Of a stretch of 64,000 bases of DNA, positions 50,405 to 63,507 are shown one piece after another. Position 1 is the stretch's first letter. Every line of letters starts with the position of its first letter. The translations under genes and the position numbers were made by a program. The notes under the pieces were generated by a model. That model saw only the letters and a program-made list of their open reading frames with translations, searched no databases and was not told the origin of the DNA. This DNA is from Botryosphaeria dothidea (taxonomy: Eukaryota > Ascomycota > Dothideomycetes > Botryosphaeriales > Botryosphaeriaceae): the NCBI GenBank assembly GCA_011503125.2, contig WWBZ02000001.1:2356001-2420000 (forward strand), read 5' to 3'.

Positions 50405-51656
50405 GTCGTACAGTCAAAGCAGAAGCGCCAGAAAGCAAACAAAGAACGCTGCGTTAAACGGAGAAAATAGAGACGGGTGGATCGAGAGAGCGAGGAGGGG
50501 CGGGTCCAGCGGGAAGCCGGACTATTGCGTCTTATAGCCGGTGTGAGGCTGAAAAGATGCGCCCTGGATTGGAGCTTGGCGCGGCTAGGGCTGGGCGACC
50601 AGGGAATGCGAACAAGTAAACGAAAGCGACAGGCTGCAAGTTGGCGGTTTTTAATCCGCTCGCGTTGGCCTAAACGGGGTAAGGCAGGAGCGAGTGGGGT
50701 AGCCATCAGCCGCCTCCAGGCTCCAATGCGTATACACCGCTCGACTCTCGCCCGGAGGCCCGCCGGCTCTTTTCCTGGCCCCCAACACTTTTTCGACATG
50801 CCATACATAACTCATACGCATTTACTATGTCATTTCTTACTGTATTGGACGATGCCTGGCTAAAGAGTGGTTATCGGCACGCACTATTCAATGAACCGGC
50901 TTTGTCACACACCTCTGAGAATTGCATCCCTCGAAAAGCGCGCCGCCGAAATGCTGCACCTGGCGTCGGGAATCACGATGCATCCCGCTCGATCGAAACC
51001 GAGTCTTCACCGCCAAACAGCCAAACAAACGCCTCGGTGGCCTTAGAAATCCTCCAGAGCACGTCCAGTTGGCGGATTACTGAGGTGTTGTCACCGTGCC
51101 ACGTCCCGGAGACCGAAAAAAACCGTTGAAACCGAACGCGATAGCGAGCTGAACGGCAAGGCACGGTCATGTGGCTCGGGCGGATCGCACATGTGGGACT
51201 CGCACCACCTCTCCAATCACACCGCGTGCGACCCAAGCCATCCTCCCAAACAACAAGGGAACAGGTGCTTTGCGACATCTTAGTGATGGTCCAGGGGCCC
51301 GCAGACCTGGTCTTCGGTTTCGCAACCCCACTTTCCTCAAGCCTTAGGGCCCGCCGCCATCGTCGATTGAGAACCTAATCTTGTGAACTGTAACTGTTGA
51401 AGAAGACTTGCCGACCAATCCATCTACGACGAAGACTACAATACTCAATGGTACTGCACGAACCCCGTTCCAATTGCACCGGCTTTTCTTGACTCCGCCA
51501 AAAATCGCAGCATTGGCCTGGACGCAGGTGCTATCTTTTCGCATTGGATCTCGACACTGCTCGAATAGTCCGATTCAGGGGCATCAAAGCGCGAAAGATG
51601 CCGACCGACAGTGGGGATCCCGTTGCATTCTCACCCGCTGAAATAAGCACGGGCGG
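50405..51656. other. Intergenic, 1.25 kb, upstream of HET gene
   Basis: Promoter region of the HET gene and 3' flank of the decayed membrane-protein gene. Short frames only, with no recognised domain. Confidence 0.45.
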
Positions 51657-53078
51657 TCAGATCATCTTGTTTTGGCCTTTCTGTAGTCGTCCAAACTCCT
51701 CCGAAAGACACTGGAAAGCATTAGCACCTTGCTCTTGGCCTCGAACCGAAATTTGGGGAGCATCGGCTATGCGGTCTTCAAATGAAGCACTGGCTTCGAG
51801 AGTTGCAGACACATCGCTTTTCTGGGGCTCTCCTTGCCTAGTGCTGATGAGATCGTTGGAGCGGAGTTGCAACCCTTGACTTGAGGAGGGTTGGTATGCG
51901 TTTGCAGGGCCTGCTGCATCTCCGTCTACCGTACTCCTTGCCGCATTCGGTCCCTTCGCCGCAGGCGAAGCACCCATTTCGAGCATGCTAGCCTTTGGAG
52001 CTTTCTTCCAGAATTTCATGTTGAAAGACCGATTCCGCCTGGGAGGCTTAAGACGGCGAAGTTCGCTGCTATCTGCTTTTAAGAAGGCATCCCAACAGCG
52101 GATGGGTACCAGTTCGAGCGTCTTAAAAACGAAGGGGACGAGGTAGAGCAGTAACCCTGCGACTACGAAAGCCATGAAGAGAGCCAACACTGCAAAAAGA
52201 ATCGTTCCTGGACATTTGTTGCCCCCAGCCTCTTCCAGCAACAAAACCGAGGTAAACACCGAATCAAACAAGAAAGGCCCACGTAGAGTGGTTCAACAGA
52301 AGAGCTGGTATCTTGGTAATGATGACAGCGTTGAAAGACGCAGTTTCCCAGCAACTTTCGTCTCTGAAAGCCTTTACTCTATTTCTCAAGCCCCACAGTC
52401 GGCTATCCCGCTCCGCAACATCATGTCTAGATTCAGGTTCTGAGGCAACTTGTTTTAACCTTATGTAAATGTAAACGGTACGGTTAATTCCCGCTTGGAC
52501 GGAAGGAATCCCCGGTCGACTCAGCCAATCTTTAAGTTCATCTGCACTCAGCAATGTCCTGATCTTTTGCTGCCGTAGGCAGGCATAGAAAACTGACAAG
52601 GTTGCGGTGACGAGGCTGACAACAAATGCCACTTTAGCAGTCCAGTGCGTTGATACCAGATCATCCAAAGAAAGCCCGGAAATGGCAATCTGCGCAACGA
52701 TTGCAGCCTGAGATTGTTGTCAATGGATGGTCCGACATTGAGACATAGAGTCCTTGCCGCAACGGCTAACATTGTGAAGTCATCAGTCTAAGATTGCTTG
52801 GGGGACATGACGTCGCTATCTCGAGATCTTTTCAAACTCGCTTGTATCTGTGATATTACCCTAGGAGCATTGAAAAAGTTGAAAATGAGTAAAAAGGCGC
52901 GAGAGAAACCATAATTTTCCCCAAGCTCAGAGAAGGAGCGGCAGATACCAGCACACGTAACCGCTTCATACACTAAATAAGGTCGGTAACTCTGTAGTAT
53001 GGAATCGTAAAGTTGCTGAATGATCTCGAGATATAGCCCCGTGGCGCCTATATTCGCAAACTCGATCATGATAGGCAC
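51657..53078 (-). pseudogene. Probable decayed gene for a fungal multi-TM membrane protein
   Basis: Read on the minus strand. A first segment (53078 to about 52860) encodes IEFANIGATGLYLEIIQQLY...FNFFNAPR. It can be spliced from a GTAATA donor to an acceptor at about 52708-52711, restoring AAIVAQIAISGLSLDDLVST and the TM segment AKVAFVVSLVTATLSVFYAC, and continues to PALLLNHSTWAFLV, where a TGA stops it at 52264-52266. Directly after that stop the same frame reads FGVYLGFV, which looks like a continuing TM, and then a different frame gives ILFAVLALFMAFVVAGLLLY and a 150-residue polar tail ending at 51657. No intron with consensus ends repairs both changes. I therefore read it as a damaged gene, though an unusual splice form or truncated functional protein remains possible. 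Family and function are not recognised. Confidence 0.45.
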
Positions 53079-54010
53079 ATGGTGACTTTGAAAGGGTGTA
53101 GAAGCAAGTATAGGACAATGGAGAGAGAAATGATAAGTGTCCGCTCAAACTTTGTGACAGCTGAAGGTGCAAGCCCCTCCCACGAGGCTGAAGGCGGGGT
53201 TAAGAAGAATTCCCATGCATACATGCAAGAAGCTCTCGATATGGTAGGTGTGTTAGGGATCAACCCCACCAGGCCTCTTTTCAAATCAGATAGCCAGCTT
53301 ATCGCTCTTAGTACCGACAGAGAGCCGAGCATATTTCTATTCACTAATGCTACCGCCAGCCGTGAGTTCAACAGCAAGACGGTGTAGTGCGGCATAACGT
53401 CTCGGGGCATGGTTTGCTTAGTCATTGTTTCATTTGATAGAGTATATAGCTACTCCTCTTGCGTGAACAGCAAGAGGCATCATCGATCACCATTGCTTCT
53501 CACAACGAGTTGATGTCTTGTGTCTCTTTTGCCTTGTGAAGGTTGTTGTAGAGGAAGATGGAGGCTCATGAGGGGCCTCTGCCGACCTCTGTTGATTATT
53601 GCATGCACTACATACTCCCCTCTTGCGCACAAGGGTTGGTTGTTGCGTTGTTGTTGTTTCTTCTCGTCACTGCAAGCTCCTCTGCCCTCTGGCTTACCAG
53701 GCGTTCACATACTGAGCGTCCCTCCGCACAACAATGGCTAGTAGCGTTGATGAGCCATTTGGACCAAAATCTGGCTATTAAAAGGGTCCACTCGGGAGAA
53801 AGAGCAATCAAGCCACAGCAGACACAAAAGCATATCCCATATCTTTGCGCATTACTTAACGAAGAAAACGCCATAACCCTAGCTTTTCAAACCGCACGCC
53901 CCATCTCAGCGGGAAAGAAAAATGGGGTACTCTTACATGCATAATAATCCCACCCTCTCAACTCCACCATCCCGTGTCTGATCGATGCTGTACTCTATCG
54001 TGACGCCGCT
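53079..54010. other. Intergenic, 0.9 kb
   Basis: Upstream of the decayed membrane-protein gene and downstream of RVB1. A plus-strand frame at 53558-53944 includes one hydrophobic stretch (GLVVALLLFLLVTASSSALW) but shows no conservation I recognise. It is not called. Confidence 0.4.
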
Positions 54011-55665
<1,655 letters not shown>

Positions 55666-56762
55666 TGCGACGGGGACGGCGGGGATGCTGCTTGGTGGAG
55701 AGCGAGCGAAAATATGGAATCTGGAAGAGAGGATCAGATGCGGCCGTTGCGGATGCGCGTCGCGGGAGCGTCGTTGATCGGGTGGGGGAGTGGTGGTGAT
55801 GGAGGGATTGGGCGCAGGAAGAGCTCAGGTTTGGTGTTGTTGCTGGCCCGGGGGAGCTCTTCACAGAAAATCGCGAAGCTGGGGCCCAAGACGCGGATCG
55901 CGAGCGCCCGCCGGCCCCCGCCAAGACCTCCGCCGCGCGCTGACGAATCATGGCCCTCCTGCCCCCAAACTCGCGTTTCATCATCTTTCCGCTGTGCGGC
56001 TGCCGCTTTTTTTCGGTGGAGCTCTCACAATGCTCGGCTTCACATCCAAATTTTGTACCAGACTCGTCACTCCAGCGCAGCTCATGTCGCGACACTCACA
56101 AAGTCGGACTTGACGCAGATGCATGATGCATGATGCTTGTTTCATTCCCCCGTTTCACTCATCTTCTTCATCATAACGTTCTTTCTACTGCGCGCTCGGC
56201 TCTTTCAATTTCTGCATTCACCCTCGCGCACACCTGCACGACCAAGCAAATCCAGTAAGCCTAACCCATTAACCCCCCATGTCCCTCAAGTATCCCGTCT
56301 ACTGTACAGCAAGCTAATGTGTGCCAGAATAAGTGCAACCTGAGACCCCGCCGAAGATGCCCAGAGTCACCCGTCATTCCAAACTCGAAAGCTCTTCGAA
56401 CGCAACCTCGCCACTCGTCATAACACAACCAGACTTTTGTTTTTTCTTGAACCAAACCTCGTAAACGTCATCCATCATCAACCCCGCCGCCAGGAAATAA
56501 AATTGGAAGGGGGCTGCTTGACCTATGCACAAGAACAGAATAGAAAGAGGAGGGTGATTTCGGGGAGAAAATGCGGGAAAAGGTTTTGTACACAGAAGGC
56601 CAACCTAAGGAAGCATCCTTGACGGCTTTCCACCAAACCAACCCTCAGCCGCAGGATTCAGCCGAAGACCCGGATCTCTGGACTGCCAACTGGCTGCAAA
56701 GTCCAATAAATCGTATCACGAAAGGCACCAAACGGCAATGCATTGCCACTGCGAGAGCCGCC
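55666..56762. other. Intergenic, 1.1 kb, RVB1 promoter / BDF1 3' flank
   Basis: Both flanking genes point leftwards, so this holds the RVB1 promoter (near 55666-56100, GC-rich) and the BDF1 3' UTR. Short frames only. A direct repeat ATGCATGATG at about 56119-56134 is noted. Confidence 0.45.
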
Positions 56763-59625
56763 CTACTCTTCTTCGCTCTCAGATGCACTAGACTCGTCGT
56801 CACTCGACTCGTCTCTCTGCGCCGACTGAACCGGTTCAGGTGACTGGTCAGAACTGGACCCACGGTTGGTGAAGTTCTGAAGTCTCTGCTTTATCTCCGC
56901 AATTGCCTGCTCCTGCTCGTGCTTGCCCATAGGCTTGTTCTTCCTGGGCTGCGTGGCAGTGTTCTTACGTGAGGGCGGCTCGTAGTCATCATCGAACGCC
57001 AGGGGAGCCGGAGCAGCCGATGTCTGCGGGTTGATCGTCTTGATATATTTGAGCAGATCGTGCAATACCTCGTTGGGGATGGTATCAATGTCCAGTTCCA
57101 GCTCGTCATCATTGACGCCCTCGACCTAAAGTCAGTTTCCTTGGGGAAGGAGAAAAGGGTTGGGAAGGCACTTACCTGGAGAGCAGGCACTCCATTCCGG
57201 ATAATCTGGACTGCCCTAGCCATCTGTTGTTCATCCAAGTTGCTGATTGTCTCTGATATCAGACGCTTTTCCTCAAAAGTGATCTGTCTCATCTTCTTCT
57301 TAGGTTTCGAGGGAGCAGCAGGCTTTGAGGGCTTCTTTGACTTCGTCTGAGTCTTCTCCTTCTTGGCATTCTTCTTACTAACCACCTTGGGTGATTTGCC
57401 TTTCTTTGCTTGAAGAGCGAGTTGCTCTTGGGTCAGCATCATAATCTGCTCCGCAATTTGAGCCTGCCTCCGCCTAATCTCCTCTTCCTCGTCATCATCT
57501 TCACTCTCGTCCTCCTCCTCATCCTCGGATGCAGAGGCTGGCTCCGACGCTGGCGCATGCTCCTCCATCCACTCCGCCTTCTTCTCCCAAGCTCTCTTGT
57601 AGACGTCCTCGAGCATATGGCCCATCTTGTTGACGTCGTCGCCTTCAGGATTGAACTTGTAGCAATTCGCAAAGATGAGATCAAGATCCGCCTTGGCATC
57701 CTTGGCGCTGGTGTATTCGCCGTGCTTAAGTCGGGCTTGGACGGTACCAAGGTCCATGGGCTTCTTGATGATCTTCAGATATTGCGGAATGTTGAGAGCA
57801 ACAGGGTCCACGGGCTGCATAAAAGGGTAAGAGAAGTCGCGATACTTCGGCTTCAACATCTCGTTGATGACCGTCTCCACAAACTTCAACTCTAATTGGG
57901 ACTTTTTGTTCTTCGGCCGGGGATTTGAGTATGGCAGATCCTTCGGCGGTGGACGGTGGATTTCCCTCTTAGGCCGTCCATCACCAGTTGAGGAGTCGCG
58001 CCGGATGATAGGAGTGCCGTCAGCCTGGAGAGCAAAAGTGGCATTGTTCGAAGTAGAGTTCGTGGGGGAATGAACGGGGATGTTGGCACGAGACTCGCGA
58101 CGAGCCTGCTGTGCTTTTGGAGCTGCTGACTTCTTGGGCTTTTTAGGTACCTCCGTGTGCGCATCACGCCCGGGAAGCAGATGCATGCCTCGCTCAAACC
58201 ACATTTGCAAGTTCCAAGCCGATTGCGCAATGGGATGCTGCACTCCATTGAAAACAACGCAGTTGTCAATCATGAGATAAAAATCATTCATGAATGCATC
58301 CACAGACTGGTACTGCTTTTCCTTATGCTTTGTCTCCAATGTGCTCAAGTCCATGGGATTGGTAATAATTTGAGGATAATGGGGGATGTTCAGTGCGACA
58401 GGGTCCACAGGCTGCAAGAAGGCCGAAGCTGGCTTCGTCTTCTTTGCGCCGCGAAGACGATCCATCAAGAACTTGTGTTGCGCTCCCGTCAAGGGTTGCG
58501 AGTCGTACTTCTTCTTCTCCGGCGCATTGCTGATAGCAGGCGCGGGTGTTGTAGGAGTGCCAGCCGTGGGGGGCGCGTTCGACGTCGGCGCAGTTGGCGC
58601 AACACCATTAGGAATTGTCAGTGGTGCTGGTTCGGGTTTCGCTGCTCCATCTGCTCCCGGCTCCATAGAGCCATCCGCCGTCCGGACCCTTTTGGCCAGG
58701 GGACCATCGTCGTCGTCATCGTCGTCTTCGCGGGGCCGGATTTTGTTCGCTGATGGCGCATCCGTCATTTCTTGATCTGCGTTCGTGGGTGCCGGGGTGG
58801 TGGCAGGAGGATTTTGCGTGGCGGTGGCGGGTGCCTGCAATGCCTCGTCTGCCAGTGGCGGAAGAGGGACAGCGTCGGTGGGTTCGTCCGACTTTGCGAC
58901 GCCTGTATCTGCGGGCACTTTGGACGTGGCCGGCTGCGACTGTGCGCCCAAGTCCATCTTGTCTTCCTTGTCTTCCATGGATGCGCGAGGCTCGGCGGAC
59001 GGCGCAAGGCCTTCGGAGTTGTCGGTCACGCCTTCAGGCTTGATCGCAGGCGCAGAGTTTTGCGGTAGCGACGCGGCGTCCTCGCGAAGATCTGAAGTCT
59101 CGGGCTCGATTTGCGGAGGAAGTGAGGTTGGAGCGAGGTTTTCGGGCGCAGCAGGGAGCGACGGTTGGTCGGTCAGCGGGTCGTTGAGGAAGGGCGCCGT
59201 GGGCGCGATGCCGCTGTCCACGTCCGTTACAGGCTCGGCAAAAGGATCTTGCTCAGGCTGAGAGTCGGCGCCGTTCATGGTGTCGTCACCGTTGGTCGCA
59301 GGCGTTGGCAGCGCGTCCGTCGGCGCATCGGCGCCAGGCGCAGGAATGTCAACGTGGTGAGGCGCGGGGTCTTCATCAAATAGCGGATCATGCTCATTTG
59401 CGCTTCTGCAGAATGATTTGTTCAATAAACTACATGCGCCAGGGTATGCTGAAAGAGAAATGGAAAGGAAACTAAGGCAGCAAGGCGGGAGGGCAGAAAG
59501 ACGGGAATGCGGGGGAGAGCGACTCACCCGTTGATGTTTGCATCCAAGGCCATCGCGTCTGCAGATGGAACGGGTTTTGGCTCCACGGACGGTTTGTCCA
59601 TTGCGGGCGAGGTCATCACGGCCAT
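56763..59625 (-). CDS. BDF1: BET-family double bromodomain protein (Bdf1-like)
   Basis: Three exons on the minus strand: 59625..59528, 59405..57176 and 57125..56763, with introns of 122 and 50 bp, giving 896 aa. The start at 59625 gives MAVMTSPAMDKPSVEPKPVP, joined after ANING to SANEHDPLFDED. Long Pro/Ala/Asp-rich N-terminal region. Bromodomain 1 is at about 335-445 (FLQPVDPVALNIPHYPQII, acetyl-lysine Asn in DNCVVFNG). Bromodomain 2 is at about 532-648 (FMQPVDPVALNIPQYLKIIK, FANCYKFNPEGD). A Glu/Asp/Arg stretch and a Lys-rich block follow, then the ET domain at about 738-805 (ITFEEKRLISETISNLDEQQ into VEGVNDDELELDIDTIP, spliced), and a Ser/Glu/Asp tail. It reads acetylated H4 and links to TFIID and SWR1. 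The same frame is open far upstream of the true start by chance. Confidence 0.94.
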
Positions 59626-60497
59626 GCGACGCGAGTGGGGGCAGACAGCAGCACTGTGGATTACGCGACGACGCGCCGGCACCACAGAGCTGTTGCTTAG
59701 AAGCTAGCGCGTTGCAGGATTGATGCGCGCACAAGCGAGCAGCCGGGGGTGGTGTTGTGGGTGCAAGTTGGGGACGCGCTAGGGCGGTGACGCGTGGTTG
59801 ACGGAGCAGTGTCGGGGCGGGTGCGCGGTGACGTGGGGGTGGCTGCGACGCGCTTGAGACTTTGCGAGGTCGGGAAAATCGAGGTTCAGAAAGGCTCAAG
59901 GCGGTAGAAGCATTAAATAGCTCCGGGCCGAGTGAAACCGCTAAATGGGCTCGAGCGTAGAGGCCACGTGACCTTGCAGCCTGCCGCAGCAAAATCGAGC
60001 CGGCAACCACGGGGCGACGGCGAACCGCGGACGAGCAGGACCGGCGCCAGCTGGATAGTGTGCGGGTGGCCGCGAGCGCAGGAGCGCAATGCAGGGCAGC
60101 GAAAGCGTGGTGCGCGGAGCGAGCGAGCGAGTGCAGTCGTCGTGGGTTGCAGCAATGCTCCAATCAGCGGACGCGAGTAATGGGCGACGGGAGGGTGTGT
60201 GCGCGCGCGCGACGTGCAGGAAGGTGCGAGCCAGAACACCAAAAAAACTGAGTGAACGAGGGAGGCAGGCGCCAGTTAAAAAAGCTGAGGGCTCCTGCCG
60301 CGCCCGAAGCTGTGGCCCCCTGACGCGGTAGCGCTTTACCTCTTACGGACTAGCGTGTCTCTGGGCGCGTTATCTAATCCATGCCGCTCGAAAAAAGCTG
60401 AGATAATTTTTCGAGTTGCCGGCTTCCAGCACAAGGCGCGCTCCAAACCAACCCGCCTCCCAGCCGTCTCCTCCCAGATTTTTGCGCGAGTCTCACC
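59626..60497. promoter_or_regulatory. Divergent promoter region BDF1 / UTP5-like
   Basis: This 872-bp interval lies between two divergent genes. Three copies of A6-A7 followed by (G)CTGAG occur at 60241-60252, 60278-60289 and 60391-60402, on the side of the UTP5-like gene. An alternating GT/GC tract lies at 60195-60211. No gene is seen. Regulatory meaning is inferred from repetition only. Confidence 0.5.
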
Positions 60498-61865
60498 ATG
60501 CCTACCGCAGTGGCTCAGCGCCGCAAGGCCACCGGCCTGCCCACCCCCAGCGCGAAGAAAGCACGAACTACCGCACCCGCCGCCCAAGCAAACGGCGCTC
60601 CCGCGCGCAAACGTGGCCTGGCAGCCTTGGTCTTCGGCGACGTCAAGCCCGCTCAGGCAGCCGCCACCACCAATGGCGTCAAGGGTGTGAAGGAGGACAA
60701 GGTTGACGAGTCGCGTGCTATCGTCGCCCATGGTGACGTCGACATGCCTGACGCAAGCGTCGACCCGGAAGTCGTGGAGATCTCCAGCGGTGAAGAAGAG
60801 GAAAGCGAGCTCGAAGAATCAGGAGATGAGCAGCAGGGCGAGGCTGACGATGCGAAGGCTGTTGCAGCCGATGCCGATACGGCAGATGGTGAAGAGCCTG
60901 CTGGGGATGAGGCAGAGCCGCCGTCATTCGGCGAGCTGCTCCAGGCTACCGCCCCCGAAGTTGTCGACGTTGAGACTGCTTTCCAGGACGACAACCCTGA
61001 CTCTCGCGCATTGCCACCTACGAGCGGTAACCGGGCTCTATCCGCGCCCTCCGCAACATCCCTCGGCACGGTTTTGACTCAGGCTCTAAAGACAAACGAC
61101 AAAGAGCTCCTCGAGTCTTGCTTCGAAATGAACGACCTCAACAGCGTCCGATCCACAATTGAACGTTTGCCCTCGTCTCTCGTTTCGAATCTTCTCCGCA
61201 GACTCGCCGAACGACTACACAAGCGACCGGGTCGTGCCGGTAATCTTATGGTCTGGGTCCAGTGGGCGATTGTCTCTCACGGTGGATACCTTGCAGGTCG
61301 TCAAGACATAATGCGGGAACTAGGCAGCCTCAATCGCGTCATGAAGGAGCGTGCATGCGGTCTGCAACCGCTGCTCACTCTCAAGGGCAAATTGGATATG
61401 CTTTCGGCGCAACTGGAGCTGCGACGAAGCATGCAAAAGGCGGCGACCATGGATGAGGACGATGAAGAAGAGGGCGTGATCTACGTTGAGGGCCAGGATG
61501 ATGACGATTCCGACGACGAGGCTGCAGACAATGATACGAAAGCCATCACCAACGGCAGACATCAAAAGGCAAGCAAGCTCAACGAGGAGGATTTCGATGG
61601 CGCCGAGAGCACCGATGACGACGGCGCAATGCACCTCAATGCCGAGGAAGATGAGGCCTCTGACGAAGAGTCTGAGGACGTCTTGGATGATGAGGCCGAG
61701 GAGACCGACAATGACAGTGGCGACGACGAGTCTGAAGATGACGACGTGGAGGAAGATGAGGAAGGGGAGGATCTCTCTGAGGACGACATCGAAACGCCGA
61801 GGCCAACCAAACGTTCCGCCGCTGCCCAGCGCATGGGCTTTGGCAGTGGCAGGCGACGTCGCTGA
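60498..61865 (+). CDS. utp5: Utp12-domain small-subunit processome protein, Utp5/WDR43-like
   Basis: A single exon of 455 aa. A basic N-terminus (KKARTT, RKRGLAALVFGD) leads into an acidic stretch (about 90-145), then the Utp12 helical domain at about 190-310, with LGTVLTQALKTNDKELLESC, TIERLPSSLVSNLLRRLAER and NLMVWVQWAIVSHGGYLAGR. The arrangement of this domain followed by a very acidic tail and a basic end (SGRRRR) matches the C-terminal half of WDR43/Utp5, a UtpA/t-UTP subunit that binds the 5' ETS of pre-rRNA and acts in early 40S assembly in the nucleolus. No WD40 propeller precedes it: the ATG at 60498 follows a non-coding, GC-poor leader. It diverges from BDF1. Assignment to Utp5 rather than another Utp12 protein is probable, not certain. 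Confidence 0.78.
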   Translation: MPTAVAQRRKATGLPTPSAKKARTTAPAAQANGAPARKRGLAALVFGDVKPAQAAATTNGVKGVKEDKVDESRAIVAHGDVDMPDASVDPEVVEISSGEEEESELEESGDEQQGEADDAKAVAADADTADGEEPAGDEAEPPSFGELLQATAPEVVDVETAFQDDNPDSRALPPTSGNRALSAPSATSLGTVLTQALKTNDKELLESCFEMNDLNSVRSTIERLPSSLVSNLLRRLAERLHKRPGRAGNLMVWVQWAIVSHGGYLAGRQDIMRELGSLNRVMKERACGLQPLLTLKGKLDMLSAQLELRRSMQKAATMDEDDEEEGVIYVEGQDDDDSDDEAADNDTKAITNGRHQKASKLNEEDFDGAESTDDDGAMHLNAEEDEASDEESEDVLDDEAEETDNDSGDDESEDDDVEEDEEGEDLSEDDIETPRPTKRSAAAQRMGFGSGRRRR

Positions 61866-63507
61866 ATGCCCCGCATGACATGCATGCGTTGGCTTTCTCT
61901 CCACGAGGATCGCTCCGTTCCCCTGCACAAAAATGTAAATCAACGGCCTGGTGGAATTCTGACCTAACACGGCGAGCGTACCGTGTTCTCAAAAAAAGAG
62001 AGGCGTCTCTCTGGATAGTTTTATTTGATATCATACGCACAAGGATATGAGTGGGCATGATATCCTGGCGTTCATTGGGTGGGGTCGGAGTTTGTTGGCT
62101 GACTTTTGAGTCGGCGCCGCTTGGCTAATGGGCTGCATAGCATTGGGCTTAGATAAACTTCTCGGATTGCGCGTAGTCTGGGGTGGACAAAATAAAAAGT
62201 TCTCAGCCGTCAGATTCCGGACGAGCTTGTCAAGCGCACTTAGCTAGATCCGACGTGGTGCTGCGGTGAGGGAAATTGAGGCATTGCTGAGAGCGCCCGT
62301 CTGATGCCGAAAAGGACGCAATGATGACAAGTCAAGACCGACAACGGTGTGGACAGCTGCAGACCGCCCGTTTGAGCGGTCCACTGCACAATCACGTGTG
62401 CGTATCCGCCCGGTGGAGCCTCGCGCAGCTGGATGGCCGACGAGAGACCAACCTTCTTGCAGCCAAAGACTGGGTGGATTTTTCGGACCGACCCCGATTG
62501 CAAGCTCAACCATCAACCCTCCCTCCTCCGTTCCACTCCGATGAGCCATTACTCGCCACTTTAAATCCGCACGCGTCCTCCACAACCTGTCGGCCTGGCG
62601 CGCCTTTGTAGGATTGTGGCTGCAGTTGTGTTCGGAATCCTCCCGTCTTTGTCGTGCCACGTTCGGGACTCCGGAATGACGTAATGCGGCCTCGGCTGCT
62701 CCTGGTAACCAGCTTCGTCGGGCTTGCGGGACACGGTTGCAGGCTTTTTTTCTTGTTGTGTACGTGGCGGCTGTATGCCTGAGCCATCATCGTGCAAGGC
62801 GTCGGGTTGCTACGCCATCAAACCGGATTTGAGTCAAGATGGCTTCCGTGTTGATCACCACGAGGGCGGAGCCGCCTGCAGTCGTGGGTGGTGGCCGAAA
62901 CGAGAAGAGCAAGGATATGGATGTCGATCCGCCGCGGACAACAACAGGGCAATACAAGGGATCTTTGAGTTGAGGTTTGCTGCTTGGGAAGGAGCCTAAA
63001 TGCTTTGCAAAACAAAGGCCTTTGCGGCGGACCTTCAGAAGGGTAGGCATACTCGCTCAAGGCTGCAGCCATTGGATACATTAATCGTCTCTCCCTTTTT
63101 GATCCCTGCATTGTGCGAAGTCTGGACGGGGCTGGCTTGCAATAAATTCTGTTGCGCACTGATCATGAAACCCGGCTCTTTCACCCTGCCTACTCGAAAC
63201 GTTTCTGGTGTTACAGACTCCATGTGTTTCCGTCACCGAGTTTTGTTTGTCTTTGCTTCGAAGTCTCATTGGCTGGTTCGTGAACACTCCGTCCAGACAA
63301 TAACGTATTGTTCAAGTACATCCCGCGTCCATAATTTCAACAGTTCAACTATTCGGCCACAACTATGTCAGGCTTCAAATGACATATAAGCCCGATGTTA
63401 TTGGCCTTTCAGTCACTCTAACATTTAGTTGACAACGCTGCCAGTTTGTTGAAGTACTCAGTTTAATATTCTCTCGAAGACTTACGAAGAATCAGAGACA
63501 CAGAAGT
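61866..63507. other. Intergenic, 1.6 kb
   Basis: 3' flank of the UTP5-like gene and upstream region of the last gene. Only short frames without domains are present. Pyrimidine- and A-rich sequence just before 63508 would suit a fungal 5' leader. Confidence 0.45.

Noticed and set aside
53558..53944. 128-codon plus-strand frame with one hydrophobic segment
   Set aside because: There is no family resemblance and it is isolated between two minus-strand genes.
59626..60163. Upstream extension of the BDF1 frame to 60163
   Set aside because: The extension reads through the first intron and upstream DNA, is rich in Arg/Pro/Ala without homology, and the 59625 start joined by a consensus splice gives a normal Bdf1 N-terminus.
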